Below, piece after piece: positions 23,928 through 33,456 of a stretch of DNA of 64,000 nt (position 1 is the stretch's first letter; each line of letters opens with the position of its first letter). The stretch is from Phyllostachys edulis (Eukaryota; Streptophyta; Magnoliopsida; Poales; Poaceae), in assembly GCA_036346405.1 (NCBI GenBank), contig CM070561.1:3288834-3352833 (forward strand). Direction: 5' to 3'. Below the pieces are notes generated by a model. It did not search any database, was not told the DNA's origin, and worked only from the letters and a program-made list of their open reading frames with translations. Both the position numbers and the translations under genes were made by a program.

Positions 23928-24605
23928 TGATGGAGGGTCATTGGACTCCAATACAAACTCAAAATCCAAATTGGAGCACTCTCCCAATTTCAACCCAAAG
24001 TTAATTCCTAATTTGAAATGGATTTCAATCCGAATTGGGCCTTATGTGTTAAGGAATTGTGTGGGCTTGCATTTCAAGTATTTAGGTCAAATTATACTTA
24101 TAATTTCGGCCATGTATCTTTTGTTTTCATTCAGAACACTAGAGTTTGCGTTGTTTGTGTTTAGGAGTTGTTTTCGGTCTCTAGAGCCCGAATTGGAATT
24201 TGGGCTTAGCCCATGGAGTTTTGGCCGAACTAGAGGGGGAGACTCCCTATTTAAGAGGCATGGCCGGCCCTAGGAGAGGGAACCACGAAATTTGATGTTT
24301 TTGTTCAGATTGAACTAGTAGATTGATATCGTTCTTGAGAAGAACTGTATATTCTTGCTTCCTTTGTTCTTGTGAGTTCTTGGAGTTTGCTTGGACTGAT
24401 CCGTTATGGTCAACCTTTCCGTGCATTAGCCTATGTGCCGGTTGTGTGGTTTGGATCATCGTGAGAGTTGTGGTGTGATTGTCATTGAGGAGGTTTTGTG
24501 CTTGACACAAGGCTGCCCCAATTTCAGATTGCATTGTTGTTCTTGAGTTATCATCGTCTACGTGCATCCAAGATTCTAAGTTGTGAAGATCACCTCCCTA
24601 TCACA
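23928..24605 (+). repeat. Probable 3' LTR of the Ty3 remnant
   Basis: The block starts TGATGGAGGG and ends CCTATCACA at the point where copia sequence resumes. It contains a CTATTTAAGAGG promoter-like box (about 24248) and a T/G-rich right half typical of an LTR. The right edge is firm; the left edge is a guess. Confidence 0.4.
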
Positions 24606-25069
24606 TAATCATGCATAGTTACTATACCGAGTAAAGTACGAATGAAACTATACTTCACAACTGGGGAAAATATATTGTGAAATCAATACTTGGAATTTGG
24701 TTGTATCATTTTGCAACTAACCTTGTCTTGTACCTAACCTCTTCGGTTGGTGAAATGCATTCTTTTTTTTTTTGAAGATCCATTTGCAGCGAATAGTTTT
24801 CTTATCAATTGGCAACTTGAACAGCTCCTAAGTGTCATTCTTCCTAAGAGATTGCATCTCATCATGCATGAAGTTATCCATCTCTATGAATCACCAGAGA
24901 AGATATCATCTCAATAAGTGGAAGGTTCTACAATATCTTCAATTTCTTATGCCATATGCAAAGCATAAGCGATAACATCAGCTTTTGTAATCAATCTCTT
25001 GGGAGCTTCGATATTACTTTTAGGTCTGTTGGCTGCAATAAGACGTTATGGTGGTTCTCAATCGTATAA
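24606..25069 (-). pseudogene. Copia linker and RT N-terminal remnant (Cop2A)
   Basis: The sequence follows Cop2B positions about 56032-56480 almost collinearly, including the region that encodes the start of RT. It then jumps directly to the primer-site region at 25055. About 4 kb of copia (gag, protease, integrase) is deleted at this junction. Stops and a run of 12 T (24761-24772) show decay. Confidence 0.75.
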
Positions 25070-25086
25070 TGTGCTCTGATGCCATT

Positions 25087-25295
25087 TGTTGTAAATAATG
25101 CACAGATAAATAGATACGAAAGATACAAATTTTACATGAAAACCTTGTCGAAAAAAACTACGGCGCACGAAGGTAATTTGCTCTTTCCTATGAACTATAG
25201 AGATATATTTATAGTGATACATAAAACACTTCGTGTAGAAGTAGAACTATAATTTAAAATAGAAAACGAAATTCATATCACACTCAAACTTAACA
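25087..25295 (-). repeat. 5' LTR of Cop2A
   Basis: The LTR begins TGTTGTAAATAATGC on the plus strand and ends ACTTAACA. The left edge is fixed by the primer-binding site and the right edge by the CCGTG target duplication. Confidence 0.88.
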
Positions 25296-25712
25296 CCGTG
25301 AAAACGACGAACCAAATTACTAGTTAGGTTCGGTGCCCTTCAATTCGAGTGATTCCGTGTAGGCAGGCGTCTTTTTATCAGCTTTAAAGCTTGCTTTCTT
25401 CGTTGTAATTACATGCATGCTCAAAACGCTTTCTCTCTCTTGAACTATTTTCCTTGTACGTTTCGTTCCAGACCGTTCCTCATCGAGCCACATGCCGCAG
25501 CTTCCGCGTAGATCACTTCGTTTAAAGCGGTAACCATACATACTGTACCATATATACTGTGTTGTGTTTTCCTTCCGCTAGGATTTGAGAAGCCGGTCGG
25601 TCTGCTTCCAACCATCTTCCACTGAGGAAGGAATGGTGTTTGTTTATGGCCTTATTGCCCGCGTTGCTCCTCACTAATGCATGCACATACTGTATGTGCT
25701 ACTAGTAAAGTA

Positions 25713-25792
25713 CTCCCTCCCTTCTCGTATAGTTGATGTTGACAAGCGGTATTCTAACCTACAGGGCGTCAAATAAATAAGTATAGAGGGAG
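25713..25792. mobile_element. Stowaway-type MITE
   Basis: The element begins CTCCCTCC and ends AGAGGGAG, giving an inverted repeat. It is flanked by TA at 25711-25712 and 25793-25794. The ends and the 80-bp size match the grass Stowaway (Tc1/mariner) MITEs with TACTCCCTCCG-type ends. Confidence 0.85.
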
Positions 25793-25857
25793 TACAAATC
25801 CTAGCTGCTTATCAGACAAGTTTGATAGGACTACAAACTGCCAGATTATCACGTGGT

Positions 25858-25963
25858 ACCGTTTAGATGGCGCTATTAGGATATGTATAATAGTACAGAC
25901 AACTGCTATCACTGTTTAGATGGTGTTATTAGGACACGTATGATAGTACAGACAGCTGCTGTT
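25858..25963. repeat. Tandem duplication of a 53-bp unit
   Basis: Two head-to-tail copies share GTTTAGATGG, TATTAGGA and AGTACAGACA in the same order. A second pair of similar sequences, with the motif GATTGTAGACAACACA, lies at about 26045 and 26107. Confidence 0.85.
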
Positions 25964-26999
25964 TATAACAACTCTTAATATCATTTGTAAACAACATTAA
26001 AGACAGCTCATACAATAAGTTATGGTAATACAGTCGACTATATGATTGTAGACAACACAGAATCTTTTAATGCTTTTCTTGGTTCTGGTGCTACAGTTGG
26101 CTACAAGATTGTAGACAACACATTTATCTCTCTTTATTCTCTTTCATCCACATCAGTTTAAATCCTACGTGAATAAAGCTATAGACAGCTGATGTAAACC
26201 TATTGTATATGATCTTAGCAATTTTAGCATAGTCCAAAAACAAGAAATGAAGCGGGACAGACACGGAGAGAGCAAAGCAATTTCCATGCATTTCCTTCCG
26301 TGCTTGGGCCAGTGAGTGAGGAACCGAGAAATTGTGGCAGCACATGCAAGTGCTCCAGAAAACGTGTGCCCGCAACGCGGGAATCCTATCGTCTCGGATC
26401 AGAGACCCCAATAACTACTCCCTGCACATGTCCCCAGTAGTCACGCGCAAAAGCGACGTTTCAACGAAATAATCTCTGCCAGCCGCGTGACCTTGGCTTT
26501 CAATTTGACTGCCTTTTTTCCACAAGGCAGTCCGGTCTTCCTTCTGAAAGCTCCCACTGATATTTTTCTACTCAGCAAACATCCTAAGAAATGGACACAT
26601 CGCAATCATAGACGCTATTCGTGCCAATCATAGTTAGGCTTCCCATAACTAGGAGCCTTCAAAATCAAGACTGGCTAAGGCTGCTTCTAGTGCTCTACTT
26701 TGGTTAGTATTGTAAGCGCATTATGTAAACAAAACGATGATGTGCCAAGACGTAGTTAATGAAGAGAGAGAGTCTTCTAAAGATTCAATCTCGATCACGG
26801 TTCAATCTCAAATCCAACACATAAAATTTATCGTGATCGTTGTTTCCTCTAAATACGTAATTAAATAAAACAGTCTAAGATACTACACCATAAGAAATCA
26901 TGCATTGAGAAGATAGTATCCTAACACTCCTCATACACTAAGAAACTGCACTAAGATACTGTTCATCGGGAGCAGCCTAACTACCAAGAAATTAAACAG

Positions 27000-27390
27000 G
27001 AGCACTGACGAGGAAATTTAGGCTCCAAATTTCAGTTCACAGGTTGGTGTGTGCTCTCAGTATTCTTGGGAAGAACATTTCTTCTCTTCAGAGTTCAGCC
27101 GTCGGTAGAGAACACCACTACTACTCGCACCTTGACATTGATCGTTGCTGAAGCAGATCGAGCAGGGGAGGGGACTACAGATCGAGCGTGAGGTACGACA
27201 GCAAGAACGAGGGAGCAGCGGCACTCGCTCCCCGGGCCTGCAGGCTGTAGCTGCTCACTTCACTGAGCTAGGTAGCTCCTACCGCGTGGCGCGTGACGCG
27301 ACGGACGAGGGCGAGCGCCCACAACAAGACCACGGAGCGAGCCGCGGCGGCGAGTTGCCTCCGGCGGCGGCAAGGCAAGGACAACAAGGG
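27000..27390 (+). other. GC-rich exon-like block ending at a strong donor, unassigned
   Basis: The block rises sharply in GC from about 27145 and ends AAGG/GTACGTAACG, a strong plant donor. An open frame runs from 27145 to 27420 without a known domain. It could be the 5' exon of a lost host gene, because a LINE interrupts the DNA 500 bp downstream. It could equally be chance. Confidence 0.2.
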
Positions 27391-29277
27391 TACGTAACGT
27401 GGCGGGCTGCCGCATGTTGACCCGGTCAATGTTTTTTGGACACTTGCTGGACGTCATCAGGTATTACGTCCAGGAAGGTCCGGACTTCTCTTGCCTCCTT
27501 CGCAAACCAAACCACTGCCAAAAAAAAACATGATTTTTTTTAAGGAGGTTGTATATCGCCCGACTATCGTGGACACTTTATTTAAATAAAGGCTTATTAG
27601 GGTGCTATCGGTCCATAAAATCTATTAGTTTGTTTAGTCACATATTGATTATTCATGTTTGAGGTGAGACTTCATCTTCCTATATAAAGAAGAGTCAGGG
27701 TTCTTATTGTACATACAAGTCTACGGACAAAGAGGTCAATAAAAATAAAAGGCTGATACTATCTCCTTATGTTCTTGTCTATTGTTTATTATTTACGAGT
27801 AGATAGTTTCGTCCGTCGGTCGGCAATACGACCTTGATTATACATCAAAGAGATAGGGAACACAGGACGGGGAATGCAGAGACTCTTTTTTTTTTTTGAA
27901 TGAAACCGGCAGAAGGATTGCCAGTTATATTAATAGAGGAGAAGCAGAACGAGTCCAAAGAGTTAAAGAAACAAGGCCTTAATTACAAAGTATTAAAAAA
28001 AACTCCAAAGATTTGGCCCCCGCTAGGTGCCAAGCTCTTCTCTCCTCTTTGATCTTAGCGAGGAGATCTAGAGGTGTTGTTGCTCTATTGTCGAAGATTC
28101 TCACGTTCCGTTCCTTCCAGAGCTCCCATGTGATTAAGATCATGGTCGTCATCCTGGTCTTCTTAAGGGAACCTATCGCCTTAGTCACGTTGGACCACCA
28201 AGTTAGGATGTTCGTGCAAGGGGACCAGGTGAAGGGCTGAAAGCTTTCTGTTCCTGTCCAGTCCACCATAAGCTTCCAAATACGACCTAAGAAGCGACAT
28301 TGTGCAAAAAAGGTGTAAGACTGATTCCGGGATGTGTTTGCAAAGGGGGGCAAAAGCATTGGTTTGGCCACCCCCTTGCTTCGAGCCTGTCTGAGGTCCA
28401 TAGTTTGTTTTGAATTGCTAACCAAGCGAAAAGTTTTCCCTTTGGAGGGGCTTGAGTTTGCCAGATTAAAGGTTTGAAGTTGGTCGCTATAGCTCCCATT
28501 AAGTGTAGAGCATAGGCAGATCTAGAAGAATAGGTTCCATTCTGATTTTGTTTCTAGGATATCTCGTCCGGGGTGCCTTGAATTAGTTGAATTTGGTTTA
28601 TTTTGGTCCACAGTCGTACGAATTGTTCGATGTGGTGGACTGAAAAACCTGACAGGAGGTTGATGTCCTGCACTCACTGCCCATTCTGTAAGGCCAAGAA
28701 AACGGTTTGTTTTTTTACGATTTGAAGATGCAAAAATCTTGGGGGCTATGTCTTTGGGGGCCTCTCCAAATAACCACGCCGAAAACCAAAATTTAGCCGT
28801 CTTTCCATCCCCGAGGGAGATCCTTGTTGCCGCCGCAAAGAGATTTCGATCCGAGTCATTACAAGGGATTTCCATGCCGACCCAGGGTTTAGTTGAGTTC
28901 TTCCATTCTTGCTAGAGCCAGCGCAGTCTAATTGCTGAGGAGAATTGCGGTAGACTGAGATGCCTAAACCACCAAGATGGATTGGGCGACACACTCTTTC
29001 CCAGTTGATTTTGCACTTTGCATCCGAGAAGTTGTCATGACCGGCCCAAAGGAAACATTGCCTTATTTTGTCTATGGTGTGGAGAATCGTTTTGGGGATT
29101 TTGAAGATTGTGAGGAAATATATTGGGATTGAGGTGAGAACTGATTTTACAAGTGTGGCCCGACCTGCTGGTGAAAGGAGATGCCCCTGCCAACCTGCTA
29201 ACATTCCCGCCACCTTGTCGAGAAGCGGTTGAAAGTCCACTTTGCGGAGCCTTCTGTAGGTGAGCGGGAGTCCCATA

Positions 29278-30416
29278 TAGGGATGGCAATTATGCCCGAT
29301 TACCCGTGTACCCACGGGTGAATACCCTAATAGAGGCGGGTATGGGCGTCTTTCTTTGCCCACGGGTATAAAAACGGGCACCCATAGGTAAACGGGTGCC
29401 AGTATGGGTAAGCTCCACCCGTACTCGCTTCGTCTGATTACCCGCCATCTATATTGACAGGTGGGACCGTATATCAAAGTGTCAAAAAACTAAAACCCTA
29501 GCTCGGTCTCACAGGTTCACACAGCCCCCTAGCCTCCCAGGTTCCAGCCGCCACAAGCCCACAAATCAGAAGAGCCCCCCATTTCGCCCTTCCTCTGCTC
29601 GACACCCCACCAGATCTCCTCCCGGCCAGCCGCCCTCCTCATAGCCATCCTCCTCCCGGCCAGCCGCCCTCCTCCCGGCCATCCTCTTCTCGAACAGGGA
29701 CGCAGGCAAGTGGTGGCTACTCGCGGAGAGGAGCTTCCGAAGGAGGCGGGCAGCAAAGCACGCGAGCTCGCCAGCGGGGAGGATGCGCGGTGTGAGGCGC
29801 TGGAGGTTCTCGGTGAAGGCGCGGACGGCGGCCTTGGGGAGCGCTTTGTCGAGGTCGACGCTAAAGCGGCAGCCGGCCAGATTCGCGGTGCATGGCGGCG
29901 GCGTCTTGGCGCGATGTGGGCACACACGAGGCGGCAGATCTCCATCTTAAGCGCGATCGCGAGCGCCGGGTCGTTGGAGGGCTTGTGGCAAAGCGAATGG
30001 CGGCGGTAGCAATACAAGACGCCGGTGCCGTGCCACGGCTTGCCACGCTTAGGTACGCCGCTGCGTGCGCCAGAGCAAAGACTGCGTGACCGGGAAGCAG
30101 CCCATCGATCTCTACCTAGGCACTAGCTCGCCGCGTTAGAACGCACGCGGAGCAAGCGAGAGCCGATAGCTAGGCAAGAATGGGCCTCGATGCAATGCAA
30201 GGTCTTTATCGTAGGGGATGTGGAGCATGCAAAGGAGCGAGGGCGTTGTGCTAGTGCGTTGTTCGCAGGTAAACGGGCATGCCCGCGGGCGACGGGTATG
30301 TGCGAGGTTCTTCGCCCGTCGTCCTTTGCGGGCATGCCCGTGGGGGGAAATAGGGGTCGCGGGTATGGGTATGGGCGAGCGCTACCTGTACCCGCCGTGC
30401 CCGATTGCCATCCCTA
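29278..30416. mobile_element. hAT-type DNA transposon (non-autonomous) in LINE ORF2
   Basis: The terminal repeats are TAGGGATGGCAAT at the left and its inverse at the right. The 8-bp flanks GTCCCATA (29270-29277) and GTCCCAGA (30417-30424) match at 7 of 8 bases. Taking the element out rejoins the RT frame through YLGLPLTYRR. No transposase is present. Just inside both ends are repeated CCCGTGGGTA-like blocks. The middle is GC-rich and may be a captured host exon. Confidence 0.9.
29566..30046 (-). pseudogene. Possible captured host-gene exon inside the hAT element
   Basis: This GC-rich block, unlike the surrounding LINE, encodes well-behaved protein pieces in two adjoining minus-strand frames. 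One ends LALKMEICRLV-like, and the next reads AFTENLQRLTPRILPAGELA followed by FAARLLRKLLSAS. A frame change separates them. The composition is like that of a grass exon, but the source gene is not recognised. Non-autonomous DNA transposons of plants often carry such fragments. Confidence 0.35.
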
Positions 30417-33400
30417 GTCCCAGATACTTGATCAGGAAAGTTGATCAGATTGCCGGGCAATCTTGTAGAACTGGGTTAAAGTCTAAGTGGTCACAACTGA
30501 TTGGGAGCACTGTGCTTTTTTGGAAGTTGTTATGTAGGCAAGTGGCCTTCCCGAAGTTGAGGATGATCTGAGTAGTTATGTATATTTCGCTTGGGCTAGG
30601 GTTGATGAAGATAGCCGCGTCGTCCGCATAGATGGAGGTTCTTAGTCTGGCGAGACGATCACGTGGGTGGGCGAGGTATCCCAAGTCCGTGGCCGCCTCA
30701 AGGAGACGTTGGATGGGGTCGATGGCCAGTATGAAGAGGAATGGTGAAAGGGGGTCTCCTTGCAGCAGCCCTGCCCGTGAGTGATCACATTGCCATGGAT
30801 GCCGTTGAGGAGGACTCTTGACGAGGCAGACCTTAAAAGGGCTGCCACCCAGTTTGTCCATCTAAAGGGGAACCCTCTTTTGTGCAGTAGATCCAGAAGA
30901 TAGTCCCAGCGAACCGAATCGAAGGCCTTGGCTATATCAAGCTTGAAGAAGAGCGAGGGGGGTTTTTGGAGCGGTGAAGTCTTCTAATCAGGTTGCGGAC
31001 GTAGAGAAAGTTGTCATGAATGATTGTTGTCTTGATGAAGGCACTCTGAGCTCGCGAGACCAAGCTATTGAGGAACGACACCAACCGCAGCGCTAGCGTT
31101 TTAGCGATCCACTTTCCAATCCCATGAATAAGGCTGATAGGTCTATAGTCTTGCACTTTGTCGACTCCTCCTTTTTGGAATCGGTATAATGTTTGTCAGA
31201 TGAGTAAGTGAAAGTGCGACGTGCGAAGGGAATGAAATCTATAGAAAATTGTCATGATATCTGCTTTAATGATTGACCAACAAGATTTGTAGAAATTTGT
31301 GGAGAAACCTTTCGGCCCCGGGGCTTTGTCACCCGGTAGTTGATCTAGAGCAAGGCACACTTCAGATTCTGTGAAAGCATCCTGCAGATTGTGCAAATCT
31401 TGCGCCAGAGGGTGCAGAGCCTCCCAGTTGAGATCCATGTCGCGCAGGGTCGGCCTGGCCAGCATTTCTTGGAAGTGCTTTTGAATTATGTCTTCTTTCT
31501 CAGAGTGCGAGATCGCCCAACCCAGACCATTTTGAAGTCTTTGGATGTAGTTCTTCCTTTTACGACCGTTTGCTTTTATATGGAAGAACTTTGTGTTTGC
31601 GTCGTTTTCTCTGAAATTGGTAATCCAGGAACTCTAGCGTTTCCTGGTTCGCTCGATCACTACCAGACCCAGAATTCTCTTCTTTAGGTTGGCCCTCAAG
31701 ATCAATTCAGGTGATGACAATACCCTGCACTCTTGAGCCACATCGAGTCTGAGAATAAGCTCCAAGGCCATGTAGAGAAAGAGCTTAGGCCAGGGGAAAA
31801 GGGTAGAGCTCCACGACTTAAGAGTGGATGTCGTGGAAGCTAGCTTGTGATGTAGCCTATGCATGGGTTCTTGTGTGTGTGCAGGGTGCTAGCCGGGCGT
31901 TTTTGACTGTCTCGAAGAACCTTGGCATCTTGATCCAGAAGTTTTCGAAGCAGAAATTTTTTGGACGAGCGGGTCCAGAAATGTTGGAGAGAAGGAGAGG
32001 GCTGTGGTCAGAGATCAAAGAAGACAACGCCTAAAGAACGTGGTTATCGAAAAGGGTGTCCCAGCCTTCATTAGAAAAGACTCTGTCCAACCTGACCAGA
32101 GTGGGTCTCTGGCGTTCGCTACTCCAAGTGAACTTTCTGTTTTGAGGGTAAATTTCTTTAAGCTCACAAGCGTTGAGCGTGTTGCGAAATTGCGCCATAC
32201 GTCGCAGGTTAATGTTGAAATTATTTTTGTCTTGAGCTCGATAGATGAGGTTGAAATTGCCTAAAACCAGCTAGTTGGTGCCGGTGGTAGGTTTTAAGGA
32301 AGCGATTTCTTGAAGGAAGGCCAACTTGTTTCTGTTTTGGGAAGGCCCGTAAACTATCGTGAGGCGAAAGGACGAGTTGCACTATTTTAAGAGCACCGTC
32401 ACTGACAGGCTGAAGACTGAGTTAAGAACGTCTTCTAGCACAATAAACTAGTTATTCCAGAGGTGGAGAATTCCGCCCCTTGTACCCTGCGCTGGGTAAT
32501 GGGCGAAATTCCGCAGGTTGTATCCCCCAAGGAAGCAAGCTAGGTTTTGGTCCACAGTAGTGAGCTTGGTTTCCTGAAGGCAAACTAAATGGCATGTTGT
32601 GGAGGTAAGGGTCTCCCAAATGAGCGAGTTCCTGGCCTGGTTGTTGAGACCACGCACATTCCGGCAAAGAATGTTGATGCTTGGTCTTGTCATATTTGGA
32701 GGCGGCAACTGCTGGGAGGGGAGTGGCCTGGGAGGTTGGATGGAAATGAGGTTTGGAAGTTGTGGTTGGCTGTGGCTTGAAGTGAAACGTCAATGGGTGG
32801 CTGCTTGTGTGCTTCACCACAAAAATGGCTGCCGTCCATCGTCGCCAGTGTCCTGCACGAGAGTACACCCCGCAGAGTCTTCCTGTCTTGCAACGGGAAC
32901 CACAGAGGAATCGAGAAGCGGCAGACGGGTCTGAGAAAACTGGGCTTATGTCGATCGAACTGGGTCTGCGTCTGTGCCAGCAGGGACCACAAAGCTGGGC
33001 CGAAGCTGTAGTCCGAAACCAGAGGGAACCGAGGGAAGCTAAGAGATTGGAACTTCAGTAAAAGACTTAACTTCAGCAGAGGACTTAAAGTAAACTTCAG
33101 CAATTGACATAACATCAGCAGTCGACTTAACTTCAGCAATTGACTTAAAGAAAGCATCAGAGACTTAAACAACGACAATGAAGCAAAAGAGGCAGGATCT
33201 GTAGGGTCTACAGCAGCAGTGATTGTGATCTGCATGGTCCTGAAATTGTCTTGTCTTCGACTAGAAGGAGCTCCATCTTCTAGGCCGCCACCGCTTGGGC
33301 ACCCTGTGCGACTGAAGAGGCTTGATGGGGCTTGATCCTAGTAGCGTGTGGCGTGGATGAAGCCTCAGACTCCTGGCTGTCTAGCAGGGAATGGCCTCCG

Positions 33401-33456
33401 ATCTCAACGAGGGCGTCATCCGCTCGCTTAGTAAGCTGGCCGTCCACCTCGAAGAG

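Larger units (their letters stand above)
18123..24605 (+). mobile_element. Ty3/gypsy remnant inside Cop2A
   Basis: This plus-strand remnant has a retropepsin-like segment at 18420-18750. After the nested solo LTR it has a charged C-terminal coding region (about 23400-23760) and then an LTR-like end reaching CA at 24605, where copia sequence resumes. RT, RNase H and integrase are absent, and the left end has no LTR. About 1.4 kb of the host copia is also missing at this site compared with Cop2B. A deletion therefore accompanied or followed the insertion, and no target duplication remains. Confidence 0.65.
17499..25295 (-). mobile_element. Ty1/copia element Cop2A, internally deleted, in the CML promoter
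   Basis: The two LTRs are at 17499-17762 and 25087-25295. CCGTG flanks the element at 17494-17498 and 25296-25300, a perfect 5-bp target duplication. The primer-binding site (TGGCATCAGAGC on the minus strand, 25073-25084) sits two bases from the 5' LTR. Only RNase H (17763-18122) and RT N-terminal/linker remnants (24606-25069) survive. By comparison with Cop2B, gag, protease, most of integrase and part of RT are missing. A Ty3 remnant occupies 18123-24605. It is a non-autonomous relic of the Cop2 family. Confidence 0.88.
25301..27871. other. Host intergenic DNA between Cop2A and the LINE
   Basis: No protein-coding gene was recognised. The stretch holds a Stowaway MITE, a 53-bp tandem duplication and a GC-rich exon-like block. 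A T/A-rich block at about 27540-27870 has a CTATATAAAG box and an AATAAA-type signal and could be an old LTR, although no target duplication was found. Confidence 0.5.
27979..32708 (-). pseudogene. LINE ORF2: endonuclease, reverse transcriptase, zf-RVT
   Basis: The start at 32708 gives a protein whose endonuclease opens with INILCRNVRGLNN and LVCLQETK, the L1 apurinic-type endonuclease motifs. The linker holds GDKAPGPKGFS. RT motifs are DYRPISLIHGIGKW, AQSAFI, GLLQGDPLSPFLFILAID and the catalytic YADDAAIF. After RT come YLGLPLTYRR (interrupted by the hAT insertion at 29278-30416) and a region ending KINWERVCRPIHLGGLG. The C-terminal zf-RVT domain reads APPKGKLFAWLAIQNKLWT. The enzyme nicks the target and primes cDNA there. 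Stops and frameshifts, for example around 28500, 31195 and 31640, make it inactive. Confidence 0.88.

Noticed and set aside
27540..27870. Solo LTR bounded by TGTATATCG and GATTATACA
   Set aside because: The flanking five bases do not match (GAGGT against TCAAA), so only an LTR-like description was kept.
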